Assembly: GCF_016406325.1 (NCBI RefSeq)
Contig: NZ_CP066370.1
Span: 3,348,001-3,412,000, forward strand
DNA: 64,000 nt
Reading direction: 5' to 3'
Origin: Shewanella putrefaciens
Lineage (GTDB): Bacteria > Pseudomonadota > Gammaproteobacteria > Enterobacterales > Shewanellaceae
Under the pieces are notes generated by a model. It ran no database searches. It had not been told where the DNA came from and worked only from the letters and a program-made list of their open reading frames with translations. The first letter of the stretch is position 1. Every line of letters starts with the position of its first letter. Positions 27,123-36,943 of the stretch are shown in pieces. The translations under genes and the position numbers were made by a program.

Positions 27123-27962
27123 ATGAAGGACTCAGACATTTTAATGCTAGCAGAAGAAGGCGAGTCAGCATCCGAAGTATCCGCTCGCAAAAAAGCCCTG
27201 CTACTCGGTCGCCAATTAGGGCTCGCCAGTGAGCAAGAATATCGCCCCGCGAACGCTTCAATAGCCGAACGTGCAGAACATAGAGCCCGCAAGTTATCGA
27301 GCCAATATCAGGCCAATGTGGAAACCATTTTCGCCTTAGCCCTCAGTTACACCCACTCAGATGTCACTGGGGTCGATCTCGATCCCGATTGGAGTCATCA
27401 ATTCTTCTTGATGGCGGAACAAATCCATAACCGTAAGATGCAAGATTTGTGGGCTCGGATATTGTCGAGCGAGATAGTGAATCCGGGAAACTTCAGTCTA
27501 CGTACCTTAGCGCTGCTCAAGCAACTGACCCACAGGGAAGCACAAATTCTTGAAAAAGCCCTTGGCATGGCGGCTAAAGTGAATAATGAACAACGTCTTA
27601 AACTGATCAGTGGTTATCGGTTATCTGGGGGGATTGGGCAATACTTTAGAAAAAACACCACAGTAAATCTTGGCCTATCTCAATTTGGCCTGCCTTATTC
27701 CAGTATTTTAACCTTAGTTGATGCGGGTATTTTGCACAGTAGCGAGTTTGAAACAGGGCTTCTTAATAGCAAAACCCCAATCCAATTTGCCATGCCTAGT
27801 ATTCAAATGAAGTTAACACCTAAGAGCGGCCATTTACTATTCACTTATTATCGCTTAACCCCCATAGGTGATGAACTGGCTTTACTTGTACAACCCAAAA
27901 CAGATCAAGAATACGTAAAAGCACTGCAACTACTATTTGCCAAAGATTTCAAAATAGAATAG
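27123..27962 (+). CDS. TIGR03899-like conserved protein
   Basis: 279-residue soluble protein from ATG 27123 (an earlier TTG at 27114 is too close to the AAGGA site). It resembles the TIGR03899/DUF2806-type family of marine gammaproteobacteria, with the block 'HNRKMQDLWARILSSEI', then 'PGNFSLRTLALLKQLT' around residues 100-140. An N-terminal helical region of about 85 residues precedes it. No signal peptide or membrane helix is present. Function is unknown. It is a single gene with its own terminator. Confidence 0.72.
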   Translation: MKDSDILMLAEEGESASEVSARKKALLLGRQLGLASEQEYRPANASIAERAEHRARKLSSQYQANVETIFALALSYTHSDVTGVDLDPDWSHQFFLMAEQIHNRKMQDLWARILSSEIVNPGNFSLRTLALLKQLTHREAQILEKALGMAAKVNNEQRLKLISGYRLSGGIGQYFRKNTTVNLGLSQFGLPYSSILTLVDAGILHSSEFETGLLNSKTPIQFAMPSIQMKLTPKSGHLLFTYYRLTPIGDELALLVQPKTDQEYVKALQLLFAKDFKIE

Positions 27963-27975
27963 GTATCACACCCTA

Positions 27976-27998
27976 AAAAGGAGCAAAAGGCTCCTTTT
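27976..27998 (+). terminator. Terminator of the TIGR03899-like gene
   Basis: AAAAGGAGC and GCTCCTTTT form a 9-bp stem with a 5-base loop, 14 bases after the stop. The weak T run extends into the stem end. Confidence 0.7.
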
Positions 27999-28019
27999 AA
28001 GCAAGGTAAAGGCTAAATG

Positions 28020-28637
28020 TTAAGCGACTGTCTTTGTCTTATCGGTATTGATGACATTGATCGCAGTTAAATAATCGATTAAGGCACGCACTTGGGTCGC
28101 TAAATCACCTTTGCTGGTATCTATGGTTAATTCCGCGGCCAGTGGTGCTTCATAGGGCGATGAAATCCCTGTAAAATTGCTGATCTCGCCACTGCGCGCT
28201 TTAACGTACAACCCCTTAGGATCCCGCTGTTCGCACACACTTAATGGCGTCGACACATGCACTTCAATGAACTGCCCCGCAGGAAAACGGGCGCGAATAC
28301 CATCACGTTCTTCGCGAGTCGGTGATATAAAAGCAGATAACACCACAAGCCCCGCATCCACCATCAATTTAGCCACTTCGCCAACACGGCGCAGGTTCTC
28401 GTCACGGTCCTCAACCGTAAACCCTAAGTCTTTACACAGGCCATGGCGCACATTATCGCCATCGAGCAAATAAGTGTGGAATCCCGCCTCAAATAAGGCC
28501 CGCTCTAATGCACCCGCCAATGTTGACTTGCCCGCGCCAGAAAGTCCGGTAAACCAAAGTAGCACAGGGTTTTGACCTTTCTGCTCGGCTCTCGCGGCTT
28601 GGTCTACAGGATGTTGATGCCACACGATATTTGTCAT
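28020..28637 (-). CDS. cysC: Adenylyl-sulfate kinase CysC
   Basis: Cytoplasmic kinase that phosphorylates adenylyl sulfate (APS) to PAPS, the second step of sulfate activation. The Walker A 'GLSGAGKST' lies near residue 31, followed by the APS-kinase blocks '[18 protein letters not shown]', '[11 protein letters not shown]', and '[14 protein letters not shown]' with the lid. Length of 205 residues is normal. It is the last gene of the cys cluster, 64 bases after the SLC13-type transporter. Its product PAPS is used by CysH, encoded at the second cys locus of this window. Confidence 0.96.
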   Translation of the reverse strand: MTNIVWHQHPVDQAARAEQKGQNPVLLWFTGLSGAGKSTLAGALERALFEAGFHTYLLDGDNVRHGLCKDLGFTVEDRDENLRRVGEVAKLMVDAGLVVLSAFISPTREERDGIRARFPAGQFIEVHVSTPLSVCEQRDPKGLYVKARSGEISNFTGISSPYEAPLAAELTIDTSKGDLATQVRALIDYLTAINVINTDKTKTVA

Positions 28638-28701
28638 AAAAACTCCTCAATCCCCATGTTAACTAACCGCTAACATAAGGGCTATAAACACAAGCTAATC
28701 A

Positions 28702-30426
28702 CTAAAATGGAAAGATGATCGGCACCATAAATATCACTATCAGGGAATACAGCACAGATAACGGCAATCCAAGGCGGACAAAGTCACTGAAGCGATAATT
28801 ACCCGCATTAAACACCATTAAGTTCGTTTGATAGCCATAGGGTGAAATAAAGCTCGCACTGGCACCAAAGACGACCGCCATAATAAAGGGTCTTGCATCG
28901 ACACCATAATTAAGCGCAATCGCGTAGGCAATAGGGAACGCCAGCGCTGCCGCTGCGTTATTGGTCACCAGCTCAGTCAGTAACAAGGTCATCAAATACA
29001 CACCTACAAAGGCACCAAAGACCCCATAACCATTGATTACACTCAATAATCCTTGGGCTAAGTTGTTCGCAAGGCCAGTACTCATCATCAAATTAGCAAG
29101 ACCAAGTGCACTGCCAACGATGATGACAAGTTCAAATGGAAAACGGCGTTTCAGCTCAGACAGTGTGACAGCACCGATGGCAAAATAACTCAGCAGCAAT
29201 ATCACTAAACCTTTAGCCAATGGCAATACGTCAGTAACACTCAGGACGATCGTTGCCGCAAACCCCAGCAACACACAGCGACCACGACGACTGTCTAAAC
29301 GCACATTCAAATCTAAACCGCTGATCGCCGCAAACTCTGAACTTAGCTTTGCGCTATTGCTAAAACCATCACCTGGTGTCAATAACAACACATCACCGGG
29401 TTGCAGGATTATGTCACCAAGCCCACCCTTTAGTGGGTGATTTCCGCGGCGAATAGCCATCACAGCCGCATCGAACTGCTCACGAAAACGCGTTGCTTTT
29501 AACGAACTGCCCACTAAACGAGATGATGGCGCGAGTACGGCTTCAACTAAATTTTGTCCCTTAGCTTGATGCTTACCAAACCAATCTAAACCATCAAATT
29601 GGTGTAATAACTCGACCGATTCCACCGCGCCACTGAAACGCAGCACGTCGTCCGCTTGTAATACTAACTGGGGCGGCACAGGGCAAATACAAATGCCACT
29701 GCGTTCTAATTCAACCAGATATAACTTTTTCAGCGCCCTAAGTTTGTTATCCACCACACTGCGACCAACCAAGGACGAACCTTTCGCCACATGGGCTTCG
29801 AGCAAATAAGGTAGCGTTTCTTCGTTTGAATCTTCTCTTCTATCAGGCAGAATATTCGCCAGTAAGGTCAGTAACAGCATTCCAGCCACTAAAATAATCA
29901 CAGCCACCGGCGTAAACTCGAAGAACCCTAAGGCGGGTAAGCCAGCGTTTTCTACAAAGGAGTTCACAATCAGGTTAGTCGAGGTACCAATCAGGGTCAG
30001 TGTGCCGCCTAAAATTGCCGCATAATTTAGTGGCAACAATAGCTTAGCTGGCGCGTGTGCCTGATTGCGGCGCACAACACCGATAAGCGATGCCACCACC
30101 GCAGTGTTGTTAGTGAAAGACGACAGCAAAGCCGTCGAAAAACCGAGTTTTGCCATTGTCATAGGCAAAGAACTATTACCTATGACTTGACTCAACTTTC
30201 CCAGCAAGGACGTTTTTTCTAACGCCGTCGCGGCCAACACCAACAGGACAAGTGTGACTAAGCCAATATTGGTAAAGCTTGTTAATGCGGTATCGAGCGC
30301 AACCATGCCCAAGAGATAACAGAGCAAAAATGCAAATAAAAACAATACCGCTGGGTTGATACGGCCGCTAATTAAGCCAGCCACAAGCCCTATCAAAATA
30401 ATCGCTAATTGCCACAAGTCACTCAC
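28702..30426 (-). CDS. SLC13/DASS-family transporter with two RCK_C domains
   Basis: 574-residue inner-membrane anion permease of the SLC13/ArsB superfamily, with membrane helices at about 1-190 and 375-574. Two tandem TrkA-C (RCK_C) cytoplasmic domains sit between them (about 205-275 and 290-370); the ends 'VLQADDVLRFSG' and 'ILQPGDVLLLTPG' mark each. The superfamily motif 'NNTAVVASLIG' lies near 105 and 'TNNAAAALAFPIAYA' near 490. It starts 3 bases after cysN and precedes cysC, so sulfate is the probable substrate (inferred from position); it may replace the absent CysTWA-type ABC importer. Confidence 0.9.
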   Translation of the reverse strand: MSDLWQLAIILIGLVAGLISGRINPAVLFLFAFLLCYLLGMVALDTALTSFTNIGLVTLVLLVLAATALEKTSLLGKLSQVIGNSSLPMTMAKLGFSTALLSSFTNNTAVVASLIGVVRRNQAHAPAKLLLPLNYAAILGGTLTLIGTSTNLIVNSFVENAGLPALGFFEFTPVAVIILVAGMLLLTLLANILPDRREDSNEETLPYLLEAHVAKGSSLVGRSVVDNKLRALKKLYLVELERSGICICPVPPQLVLQADDVLRFSGAVESVELLHQFDGLDWFGKHQAKGQNLVEAVLAPSSRLVGSSLKATRFREQFDAAVMAIRRGNHPLKGGLGDIILQPGDVLLLTPGDGFSNSAKLSSEFAAISGLDLNVRLDSRRGRCVLLGFAATIVLSVTDVLPLAKGLVILLLSYFAIGAVTLSELKRRFPFELVIIVGSALGLANLMMSTGLANNLAQGLLSVINGYGVFGAFVGVYLMTLLLTELVTNNAAAALAFPIAYAIALNYGVDARPFIMAVVFGASASFISPYGYQTNLMVFNAGNYRFSDFVRLGLPLSVLYSLIVIFMVPIIFPF

Positions 30427-30429
30427 AAA

Positions 30430-31872
30430 TTAAGCTCCAAGCTGAGTGATATCTATCGCTTGCCAATGGGGGAAGTGTTTACGCACTAAGGCATTAAACT
30501 CGACTTCAAAGGCACTAAATTGTGACGCTGTTTGCTTGTTAACATGTTGACCCGACACCACCATCACCGCGGCAACCGTCGCATTAGTAAGACGGTCGAT
30601 TAAAATCATTCCGCCCGTATCACGCACTAACGAATAGGCATCAAATACTATGTCTTCGGTCAGTTCTAAGGTCACACGCGCAATCGCGTTTAACCCAAGC
30701 GTGTCCGTCGCACTGCGCGCTAAGGTATTAACATCAACCACATAATCGATAGCTGTTACAGAGGCTTGCGTCTTCTTACCGGCCACTTTGATGTCGTATA
30801 ACTGACCGAGTTGTAATGGCTTTTCATCCATCCACACTATATCAGCGCTGATCAGGTTAGCGACGGCGGGAGCTGAGTCGGGTTTTGCCAGTAAATCGCC
30901 ACGGGAAATATCAATTTCATCTTCCAGCGTGATAGTCACAGCCTGGCCTGCAACCGCTTCCTCTAGATCACCATCGAAGGTGACAATACGTTCAACCTTG
31001 CTGCGTTTACCCGATGGCAAAGCGACTAACTCGTCGCCGACCTTGATGATGCCAGAGGCTAACGTGCCCGCAAAACCGCGAAAATCTAAGTGAGGGCGCG
31101 ACACATATTGCACTGGGAAACGCACAGGCAATGAGCTGAGTTCGCGTTGAGTATCAATGGTTTCTAGCAGTTCAAGCAGTGTTCCGCCTTGATACCAGTC
31201 ACTTTGGGTACTGCGCTCAACCACGTTGTCACCATTAAGCGCGGATAAGGGCACGAAGTGGATATCGAGATTACCGAAATCTTTAACGAAATCCGTAAAA
31301 TCGGCACGAATACGATTGAATACTTGCTCATCAAACCCCAGCAAATCCATCTTATTCACGGCAACCACAAAGTGACGAATACCGAGTAATGACGCGATAA
31401 ACGCATGGCGCTTAGTCTGAGTCTGCACGCCGTAGCGGGCATCGACTAAAATCACCGCTAAATCACAGGTCGATGCACCTGTCGCCATATTGCGAGTGTA
31501 CTGCTCATGCCCTGGCGTATCGGCGATGATGAACTTGCGCTTATCACTTGAAAAATAACGGTAAGCCACATCGATAGTAATGCCCTGCTCGCGTTCGGCT
31601 TGCAGACCATCCACCAGCAAAGCTAAGTCAATCGCTTCACCTGTGGTGCCCATCTTGGCGCTGTCGCTCTTAAGGCTCGCCAATTGGTCTTCATAGATCT
31701 GCGCGCTATCGTGTAACAGGCGGCCGATTAAGGTACTTTTGCCGTCATCCACACTGCCACAGGTTAAAAAGCGCAGTAAGCCTTTGTGTTGCTGCAGGGC
31801 TAGATATTCTTTCACACCATGGAGGGTAATTTCTGCCGCCATGAGATTGGTTTTATTGACCGCTTTGTCCAT
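30430..31872 (-). CDS. cysN: Sulfate adenylyltransferase subunit 1 CysN (GTPase)
   Basis: Regulatory GTPase subunit of ATP sulfurylase; GTP hydrolysis drives APS synthesis by CysD. An elongation-factor-like fold: P-loop 'GSVDDGKST' at residues 39-47, '[12 protein letters not shown]' and 'NKMD'. I prefer ATG 31872 (480 residues) over the upstream start at 31911, because a GAG-rich site precedes it and family length fits. No CysC domain is fused; the kinase is separate downstream. It follows cysD by 82 bases. Confidence 0.95.
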   Translation of the reverse strand: MDKAVNKTNLMAAEITLHGVKEYLALQQHKGLLRFLTCGSVDDGKSTLIGRLLHDSAQIYEDQLASLKSDSAKMGTTGEAIDLALLVDGLQAEREQGITIDVAYRYFSSDKRKFIIADTPGHEQYTRNMATGASTCDLAVILVDARYGVQTQTKRHAFIASLLGIRHFVVAVNKMDLLGFDEQVFNRIRADFTDFVKDFGNLDIHFVPLSALNGDNVVERSTQSDWYQGGTLLELLETIDTQRELSSLPVRFPVQYVSRPHLDFRGFAGTLASGIIKVGDELVALPSGKRSKVERIVTFDGDLEEAVAGQAVTITLEDEIDISRGDLLAKPDSAPAVANLISADIVWMDEKPLQLGQLYDIKVAGKKTQASVTAIDYVVDVNTLARSATDTLGLNAIARVTLELTEDIVFDAYSLVRDTGGMILIDRLTNATVAAVMVVSGQHVNKQTASQFSAFEVEFNALVRKHFPHWQAIDITQLGA

Positions 31873-31954
31873 CTTATTCTCACTCTTGATCTGCTTGGCT
31901 GAAGGTCGCACTGACTAGCGCCACCTTCGCGAAATAGGCTTAACCCTGTAGAGA

Positions 31955-32863
31955 TTAGAAGTAGCCTTGACGCTTCTTCTGCTCCATCGAGGCACTTTGA
32001 TCTGAGTCGATCAATCGGCCCTGGCGTTCGCTTGAACGGGTTAACAGCATTTCTTCAATAATCTTCTCTAGACTGTCGGCCTCGGAATACATGGCGGCCG
32101 TGAGTGGGTAACAACCTAAGGTTCTAAAACGTACCACTTCTTCTTTAATCTGCTCGCCTTCGGCTAATTGCATCCGCTCGTCATCGGCCATGATTAACTG
32201 ACCACCGCGCTCAACCACTTTACGTTTAGCTGCAAAGTACAGAGGCACTAACTCAATGTTTTCTTGATAGATATATTGCCAAATATCCAGCTCAGTCCAG
32301 TTAGATAACGGGAACACGCGAATACTTTCGCCCTTGTTCACTGCACCGTTATAGGTGCGCCACAGTTCTGGACGTTGGTTTTTAGGATCCCATCTATGGT
32401 GACGGTCGCGGAAAGAATACACGCGCTCTTTGGCGCGAGATTTTTCTTCATCGCGACGAGCCCCACCGAAAGCCGCATCGAAACCATATTGGTTAAGTGC
32501 TTGCTTTAAACCTTGGGTTTTCATGATGTCAGTGTGTTTCGCACTGCCATGGTCGAAGGGGTTAATCCCCTGCGCCAAACCTTCTGGGTTAATGTGCGTC
32601 AGTAACTCGAAGCCAAATTTCTTTGCCTGCGTATCACGAAACGCGATCATCTCTTTGAATTTCCAACCCGTATCGACATGCAGCAACGGAAACGGGATCT
32701 TGCCCGGATAAAAGGCTTTACGCGCTAAGTGCAACATAACGGAAGAATCTTTCCCGATGGAATACAACATCACAGGATTATCGAATTCGGCTGCAACTTC
32801 ACGAATGATCTGGATGCTCTCGGCTTCCAGTTGTTGTAAGTGGCTTAGTTCACGCCCGGCCAT
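31955..32863 (-). CDS. cysD: Sulfate adenylyltransferase subunit 2 CysD
   Basis: Catalytic subunit of ATP sulfurylase, forming APS from ATP and sulfate with CysN. It belongs to the PAPS-reductase/PP-loop family: '[20 protein letters not shown]' near residue 31 contains the PP-loop. Other blocks are '[16 protein letters not shown]' near 140 and '[11 protein letters not shown]' near 247. Length of 302 residues is standard. It lies between cobA and cysN, all on the minus strand. Confidence 0.96.
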   Translation of the reverse strand: MAGRELSHLQQLEAESIQIIREVAAEFDNPVMLYSIGKDSSVMLHLARKAFYPGKIPFPLLHVDTGWKFKEMIAFRDTQAKKFGFELLTHINPEGLAQGINPFDHGSAKHTDIMKTQGLKQALNQYGFDAAFGGARRDEEKSRAKERVYSFRDRHHRWDPKNQRPELWRTYNGAVNKGESIRVFPLSNWTELDIWQYIYQENIELVPLYFAAKRKVVERGGQLIMADDERMQLAEGEQIKEEVVRFRTLGCYPLTAAMYSEADSLEKIIEEMLLTRSSERQGRLIDSDQSASMEQKKRQGYF

Positions 32864-32928
32864 ACTATTCTCCGTTTACCTAAAATTTGCTGCATTGATA
32901 CAGCATGATTACTTAATTTTATAATTTG

Positions 32929-33762
32929 CTAATTTATCGATACTTTTACAGTCTGAGTCAGTTCATGTTGGTATTGTGCGTTGTCGATGGATTCAGGTAT
33001 GAACCAATTGAGCGTCTCAGAAAGCGTGACGACTTCACCTATGATCATCAAGGCTGGCATGTGTAAGTCTGGATCGGCGGCAAGCTGTTCAAGCTCACCT
33101 AAACGGCCGATAAAACGACGTTGTTCTTTAGTGGTTGCCTTTGACACTATCGCCACAGGTGTTTCTGGGCTTCGGCCCGCATCGAGTAAACCTTGACGAA
33201 TAATGCCTGCGTTCAGAATCCCCATATACACGACTAAGGTATTGTTAGGATTAGCATAACCTTGCCAATCCATAGGGCGACTCTCTAACTGACAATGGCC
33301 AGTGATAAAAGTGACGCCTTGGGCGTGGTCTCTGTGGGTTAGGGGAATTCCCGCATAGGCTGACGTGCCGCTGGCGGCGGTAATGCCGGGGATGACTTCA
33401 AACTCCACCCCAGCTTCAACTAAAGTTTGTAACTCTTCCCCCCCGCGGCCGAAAATAAAAGGATCGCCACCTTTAAGGCGAACCACATTTTTACGGGTGT
33501 AGGCTTTAGTGACGAGTAACTGATTAATCTCGTCCTGTGCGGCGCTATGCTTGCCCGCACGTTTACCTACGGCAATCTTCTCAGCGTCTTTGGGAATAAG
33601 ATCGAGGATATCTTGGCTGACTAAAGCGTCGTATAGCACTGCATCGGCGGTTTTAAGGATACGCCATGCCTTTAACGTCAATAACTCAACGTCACCGGGA
33701 CCAGCCCCTACCAGCCAGACTTTGCCTTTGGCCGCTTGGCCCGGTAAAGAGAAAATTTCCAT
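32929..33762 (-). CDS. cobA: Uroporphyrinogen-III C-methyltransferase (SUMT)
   Basis: Methylates uroporphyrinogen III at C2 and C7 with S-adenosylmethionine to give precorrin-2, the precursor of siroheme for sulfite reductase. The tetrapyrrole methylase motifs are intact: 'VWLVGAGPGDVELLTLKA' near residue 14, 'VRLKGGDPFIFGRGGEE' near 93, and 'VIPGITAASGTSAYAGIPLTHRD' split around 120. It has only the methylase domain, without the CysG dehydrogenase/ferrochelatase half. I chose ATG 33762, which has GGGGA six bases upstream; the frame could open six codons earlier at a GTG, but the ribosome site lies inside that extension. It leads the cys cluster, fitting supply of siroheme to CysI. Confidence 0.95.
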   Translation of the reverse strand: MEIFSLPGQAAKGKVWLVGAGPGDVELLTLKAWRILKTADAVLYDALVSQDILDLIPKDAEKIAVGKRAGKHSAAQDEINQLLVTKAYTRKNVVRLKGGDPFIFGRGGEELQTLVEAGVEFEVIPGITAASGTSAYAGIPLTHRDHAQGVTFITGHCQLESRPMDWQGYANPNNTLVVYMGILNAGIIRQGLLDAGRSPETPVAIVSKATTKEQRRFIGRLGELEQLAADPDLHMPALMIIGEVVTLSETLNWFIPESIDNAQYQHELTQTVKVSIN

Positions 33763-34200
33763 CAGAATCCCCAAGATCACTTTAGTCTGTAGAAATATAG
33801 CGCGTCTTATATTCCATAATAAATAGATAATTATTAGTTTTTATATCATTTAGGAATATAACTAATATCATCATTAGGGAGCAACAACGGAAAAAAAGGT
33901 CTATTTGAAATAAAATACAAGTAGATATTAGGTAACACACTAAATTTAAATGATTTTTAATTTACAGCATTCATGGTAAACGCTATTGTGACAAGGGTAT
34001 ATCCATCATTTTGGCACTATGTTAGTGCGAAAAATTCTACCTAAATGTCATATTTTGAGGAAAACTCACTTTTGCTTAACCCAACTGATGCAGATGCAAC
34101 TAACAGTTCCTTCAACCAATCACCGTAAATTCATTAACTAGTGTTAAGCTGACAAATCGAGCGTTACAAGTACGATCAACAAACACATCAAGGAGGGTAA
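33763..34200. other. Regulatory region between cobA and pldA
   Basis: 438 bases between divergent genes. TTATATTCC (33807-33815) and GGAATATAA (33853-33861) are a perfect 9-bp inverted pair, 37 bases apart, upstream of cobA. A similar half-site precedes cysJ, so they are candidate CysB sites. The pldA side holds a strong AGGAGGG ribosome site at 34191-34197. Confidence 0.5.
33807..33861 (-). promoter_or_regulatory. Candidate CysB site upstream of cobA
   Basis: An inverted pair of TTATATTCC/GGAATATAA half-sites starts 45 bases upstream of the cobA start. The GGAATATA element is shared with the cysJ upstream region. CysB is the known activator of cys genes in enterobacteria; its involvement here is inferred. 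Confidence 0.4.
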
Positions 34201-35082
34201 ATGAATCTGTTTTATAAAAATATCCCGTTAATAGGATTGCTAATGTGCTCAGGGCTAAATGCAGAATCATTGGTAGAAGGACGCGTTAAAGATGAACTTG
34301 CCACTGCAGAACGTCCATTTGTGATCACCCCGCATCATGTCAATTATTTACTGCCAGCGACCTATAATCCTGATCCTAATATTGCTCCTTTTCTTGAAGA
34401 AATGGCTCAAGATCCCTATACCTTAGATAAATTTGAGGCTAAGTTTCAGATAAGCTTTAAATTTCCGGTTTGGTACAACGTATTTGGTGACAATGGGCAT
34501 CTATTCTTTGCTTATACCAATCAATCCTATTGGCAAGTGTATAACAAAGAAACCTCTTCACCCTTTCGCGAAACCAATCACGAACCCGAAATATTTATGC
34601 TGTTTAATAACGATTGGAAAATTGGCAGTGTGACCAATTCTTTTTGGGGTTTTGGTGCGGTACATCAATCTAATGGTAAATCTGGCCTACTTTCTCGAAG
34701 CTGGAATCGGATTTATGGCACCATGATTTTTGATGCCGGTCCACTCGCTTTCGCAACCAAAATTTGGTGGCGTATTCCCGAAGATGAAAAAACCGATCCC
34801 TATCAGACAAGCGGTGATGACAACCCAAATATTGAAGACTATGTAGGCAATGCCGAATTTATCGGTGTTTATGGCGTTGATGAACACAGATTCACCCTCA
34901 CCCTCAGAAGCAATCTACAAGATATCGATCGCGGCTCAGCAGAGCTCACGTGGAGCTATCCAATAGTGGGGAATTTACGTCTGTATACCCAATATTTTAA
35001 TGGCTATGGAGAAAGTTTAATCGACTACAACTATCACAACCAACGTATTGGAATAGGGATTTCGCTTAATGACATCCTCTAA
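34201..35082 (+). CDS. pldA: Outer-membrane phospholipase A (OMPLA)
   Basis: Outer-membrane beta-barrel phospholipase that degrades phospholipids misplaced in the outer leaflet, active as a calcium-dependent dimer. The signature 'HQSNGKSGLLSRSWNRIY' near residue 159 carries the catalytic His and Ser of E. coli PldA (His142 and Ser144 of the mature protein). A Sec signal ends near residue 21 (GLNA), and the later part has alternating aromatic strands. Length of 293 residues is normal. It has a strong ribosome site and is followed by about 240 bases without recognised features. Confidence 0.94.
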   Translation: MNLFYKNIPLIGLLMCSGLNAESLVEGRVKDELATAERPFVITPHHVNYLLPATYNPDPNIAPFLEEMAQDPYTLDKFEAKFQISFKFPVWYNVFGDNGHLFFAYTNQSYWQVYNKETSSPFRETNHEPEIFMLFNNDWKIGSVTNSFWGFGAVHQSNGKSGLLSRSWNRIYGTMIFDAGPLAFATKIWWRIPEDEKTDPYQTSGDDNPNIEDYVGNAEFIGVYGVDEHRFTLTLRSNLQDIDRGSAELTWSYPIVGNLRLYTQYFNGYGESLIDYNYHNQRIGIGISLNDIL

Positions 35083-35323
35083 TACCCATAATATTAACTC
35101 TCTGTTTATTCAGCGGTGAGATATTCAATGCGATGGGTATAAAGTGACGAAGTACAAAAATTAGCCATAATTTCATACTGACTCAACCAATCTGCTGTTA
35201 GATTGCTCAATCGGGCTAGCTCCAAAGGATGGATAATATGATTTTCATTGAAAATAATCGAATTTCCACCGATAGTCGCTCACCTTTTTAGCAGTAAAAG
35301 GCATTGTAAGATCACGGAGGAGT

Positions 35324-36889
35324 ATGGGTTTTAACTATCGGACTATTGTTAGTTTTCTGACAGTTATCATTATCGCGAGCTTAATTAGGCTCGCGATTTT
35401 TGCTATGCCAGAACAAGAACGAACTCCAGAATTGAGTGCTCAGGAAGTACGCCAAGACCTCTATGTTTTGCTGAGTCAAATTGAGCAATACTCCGCTTTC
35501 TATGCCCTTAAACCCAATGATATGGCTCAACTATTGACTGATACTGCAGCCTATATTGCTGAACAATATCAAGATATTGTCTCCAATGATCGTTTTGCGG
35601 CTGAAGTCACTAAGCTACTCAATCGCATCAAAGATCCTGGTGCTCAAGTGCTAAATTTTGAAGATAAGAGCGGAGATTTACCTTTAACACTCAGGCCCAT
35701 AAATGAACAATGGCTTGCTTTAGATACTAAAAATAGTCCGATTAATTCTAATTTTCCCTTTATAAGCCACATTGATGGCTTACCTATGAACAAATGGATA
35801 TCGGCAAGTCAAGCCTACTTACCCGAGCCATCGAAAGATAGCCAAGAAATGCAGCTACCTTGGCTTAAAAAACTCAACCTATTGCGGGAGGATTTAGGGC
35901 TTAGTCTTAAACCTTATGTGGTCGTCACTTTAATGAATGACAATCTACAAACGCAGCAGGTTACGATGGCATTAGCCCCTAAACAAAAAAATCAACCTGC
36001 ACCAATCGTTGATAGGGATAATGAAACATTACCACTGGTTTTTGATGCGTTTCTAACCCCACTCACCAAATCATCCCCCGCAATATCATCTCAATCCGTT
36101 TATAAGTTAGAAAGTATCAACACAACTACAGCAAGGCTTAAAATCGACGATCTATACACCTTCGAATTAGATAAAGAGCTACAACAAGAGCTGCTCAAAG
36201 GTATGGAACAGGCATTATTAGTAATCGATCTAAGGGAAGCGAGTGGCTTTAGCCCTAAACTGCTTACCATGCTATCACGCTATCAAGATATTGAATCTGG
36301 TAATACGCCACTTAGCACTCGACAGTTCTCCTCAAGCATCATGGGGTTTGCTCACTATCGACGCTCGGCAGCGTTCAGAAACGATTACCTACAACCGCTA
36401 AATTTTAAACCTTTAGAATCCTTAGGATTCAGTGCGCCAAAACTTAAAATACTCACTCGCTATTTACCGCAAACCGATAAAGACAAATTCAGTCCTTGGT
36501 TTGCTCGCACTAAACCAGATGTAGAAGCGACTGGAAATAACCAACTAGTGTTACTGATAGGGCCCCGTTGTCGACAAGAATGTGAGTGGATAGCTCATCG
36601 TACTAAAACTTGGTCGAGAGTTAATTTGGTCGGTGAGAGAACCTCTGGTGACTTTGCTCGGCAATACCACTTTACCTTACCTAACAGTAGATTAAATGTC
36701 CGATTAAGCAGTTCTCTAACCTATGACTCCAAAGGGCAATTGCTCTCTGGTAAAGGGACTGAACCTGATATTTCATTGCCTCTTAATCATGATATTGAAT
36801 GGCAGGGGTTAGTAAGTTTAGTGAAAACATCAACATCCAAACCAACTCAACATGGGTTAAAATCCAAGCTAGCCCATTCAGTTAACTGA
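35324..36889 (+). CDS. S41-peptidase-like protein, probably catalytically inactive
   Basis: 521-residue protein with an N-terminal membrane helix (about 8-28), so anchored with its bulk in the periplasm. The C-terminal 250 residues follow the tail-specific protease (S41) fold: 'ALLVIDLREASGFSPK', 'NLVGERTSGDFARQYHF', 'LPNSRLNVRLSSSL' and a closing 'GKGTEPDISLPL'. By a gap-free comparison with the usual S-A-[SA]-E motif, the nucleophile position is Gln418 in 'PRCRQECEWIA'. It may be a pseudoenzyme binding peptides. It is a single gene sharing a terminator with pbpG. Confidence 0.75.
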   Translation: MGFNYRTIVSFLTVIIIASLIRLAIFAMPEQERTPELSAQEVRQDLYVLLSQIEQYSAFYALKPNDMAQLLTDTAAYIAEQYQDIVSNDRFAAEVTKLLNRIKDPGAQVLNFEDKSGDLPLTLRPINEQWLALDTKNSPINSNFPFISHIDGLPMNKWISASQAYLPEPSKDSQEMQLPWLKKLNLLREDLGLSLKPYVVVTLMNDNLQTQQVTMALAPKQKNQPAPIVDRDNETLPLVFDAFLTPLTKSSPAISSQSVYKLESINTTTARLKIDDLYTFELDKELQQELLKGMEQALLVIDLREASGFSPKLLTMLSRYQDIESGNTPLSTRQFSSSIMGFAHYRRSAAFRNDYLQPLNFKPLESLGFSAPKLKILTRYLPQTDKDKFSPWFARTKPDVEATGNNQLVLLIGPRCRQECEWIAHRTKTWSRVNLVGERTSGDFARQYHFTLPNSRLNVRLSSSLTYDSKGQLLSGKGTEPDISLPLNHDIEWQGLVSLVKTSTSKPTQHGLKSKLAHSVN

Positions 36890-36895
36890 CAATAA

Positions 36896-36918
36896 AAAAC
36901 CAGCAATTAGCTGGTTTT
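36896..36918. terminator. Bidirectional terminator between S41-like gene and pbpG
   Basis: AAAACCAGC and GCTGGTTTT form a 9-bp stem with a 5-base loop between convergent genes. A and T runs flank it on both strands. Confidence 0.8.
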
Positions 36919-36943
36919 ATCAACGACCCAATGCAATGTAAGA

